A DNA stretch of 7,164 nt from Gammaproteobacteria bacterium (GTDB lineage Bacteria > Pseudomonadota > Gammaproteobacteria > UBA12402), in NCBI GenBank assembly GCA_028282395.1, contig JANQHY010000096.1, positions 1 through 7,164 on the forward strand. Direction: 5' to 3'. Made by a program: the position numbers and the translations under genes. The notes beneath the pieces are model-generated. The model did not search any database. It saw only the letters and a program-made list of their open reading frames with translations, and was not told the DNA's origin. Position 1 is the stretch's first letter. Each line of letters begins with the position of its first letter. Below, piece after piece: positions 6,570 through 7,164 of this stretch.

Positions 6570-7164
6570 CCAACATAATCCTATAAAATTAGGGGTCATT
6601 ATGGACCCTATTGCTAATATTGATTTTCATCATGACAGTACGTTAGCACTGCTACTTAATGCCAGCAAACGGCACTGGCAAATTTACTATATGGAGCAGG
6701 CGGATCTATTTTGGCACGAAAATCGCGCCTATGCTGAGAGTAAACAGCTCAACGTTTATGATGACAAAGATCACTGGTATGATTTTACTGAGACCACCAC
6801 TCTCCCCCTTGAAGAGCTAGACATTATTCTGATGCGTAAAGACCCGCCATTTAATATGAGCTATATCATGACCACCTATTTTCTTGATCATGCCGCTAAA
6901 GCAGGTACGCTTGTGGTTAATTCGCCACAAGCCTTACGCGATGCGAATGAAAAGTTCTTTACCACACATTTTGCCGACTGCATGCCGCCCACTTTAATTA
7001 GCAGTCGCCTCGATCTATTGCAGCAATTCCACCATCAACATGGCAAAGTGATTTTTAAACCGCTCGATCTCATGGGTGGTCAAGGGATTTTTCTCGCTGA
7101 ACCAGAACAGGATAGTCGTGCAACACTGGAGAAACTAACCCATCAGGGCCAAACCCCAATTATG
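6553..7164 (+). CDS. gshB: Glutathione synthetase (ATP-grasp), partial (C-terminus beyond right edge)
   Basis: GshB adds glycine to gamma-glutamylcysteine using ATP, completing glutathione. The visible 204 residues match the N-terminal and central part of the roughly 315-residue bacterial enzyme: IKLGVIMDPIANI (11-23), YYMEQADLF, the substrate-binding motif ILMRKDPPF (92-100), GTLVVNSPQALRDANEK (118-134), and the ATP-grasp start IFKPLDLMGGQGIF (167-180, K169). The glycine-rich loop is unusual: the family normally reads KPLDGMGG, but here residue 173 is Leu. The ATG at 6553 has a perfect AGGAGG (6541-6546) six bases upstream and overlaps gshA by 17 bp. It gives about nine extra residues compared with E. 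coli GshB, containing an NPIAN sequence that echoes DPIAN at 18-22. An alternative ATG at 6601 would remove conserved sequence. Confidence 0.95.
   Translation, partial: MNPIANQHNPIKLGVIMDPIANIDFHHDSTLALLLNASKRHWQIYYMEQADLFWHENRAYAESKQLNVYDDKDHWYDFTETTTLPLEELDIILMRKDPPFNMSYIMTTYFLDHAAKAGTLVVNSPQALRDANEKFFTTHFADCMPPTLISSRLDLLQQFHHQHGKVIFKPLDLMGGQGIFLAEPEQDSRATLEKLTHQGQTPIM

Noticed and set aside
1..7164. Insertion sequences, CRISPR arrays, tRNA or rRNA genes
   Set aside because: I saw no transposase-like protein, terminal inverted repeats, regularly spaced repeats or tRNA-like cloverleaf; nearly all of the window is occupied by the genes listed.

Overview
This window looks like chromosomal DNA from a Dot/Icm-carrying gammaproteobacterium, most likely in the order Legionellales (Legionella, Coxiella, Rickettsiella or Berkiella type). 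The evidence is four recognisable Dot/Icm (type IVB secretion) genes, icmT, dotD, dotC and dotB, read by protein motifs recalled from family knowledge. No database search was run, so the genus is not resolved. DNA is moderately AT-rich and coding density is very high, with several overlapping gene junctions.

Layout. Positions 1-4752 are one block on the minus strand, transcribed leftwards in the order dotD, dotC, dotB, a BCCT-transporter-like membrane protein, and a MATE-family-like membrane protein that runs off the left edge. Junctions are tight: 3 bp between dotD and dotC, a 20 bp overlap between dotC and dotB, a TAATG stop/start between dotB and the BCCT-like gene, and a TTGA start/stop between the BCCT-like and MATE-like genes. 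This predicts one translationally coupled operon. Positions 4753-4918 are a 166 bp AT-rich regulatory interval between dotD and the divergent icmT (4919-5170, plus strand). After a 106 bp gap come gshA (5277-6569) and gshB (6553 to the right edge), overlapping by 17 bp.

How the genes work together. DotC and DotD are outer-membrane lipoproteins of the Dot/Icm core, DotB is the cytoplasmic secretion ATPase, and IcmT is a small inner-membrane component. GshA and GshB catalyse the two successive steps of glutathione synthesis and are probably housekeeping neighbours. The least explained part is the pair of multi-spanning membrane proteins coupled to dotB. One keeps the tryptophan-rich BCCT signature but has lost the glycine-rich substrate-path motif, which suggests a repurposed transporter. 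It is the best candidate here for an undescribed function, possibly accessory to Dot/Icm, although operon membership is the only link visible.
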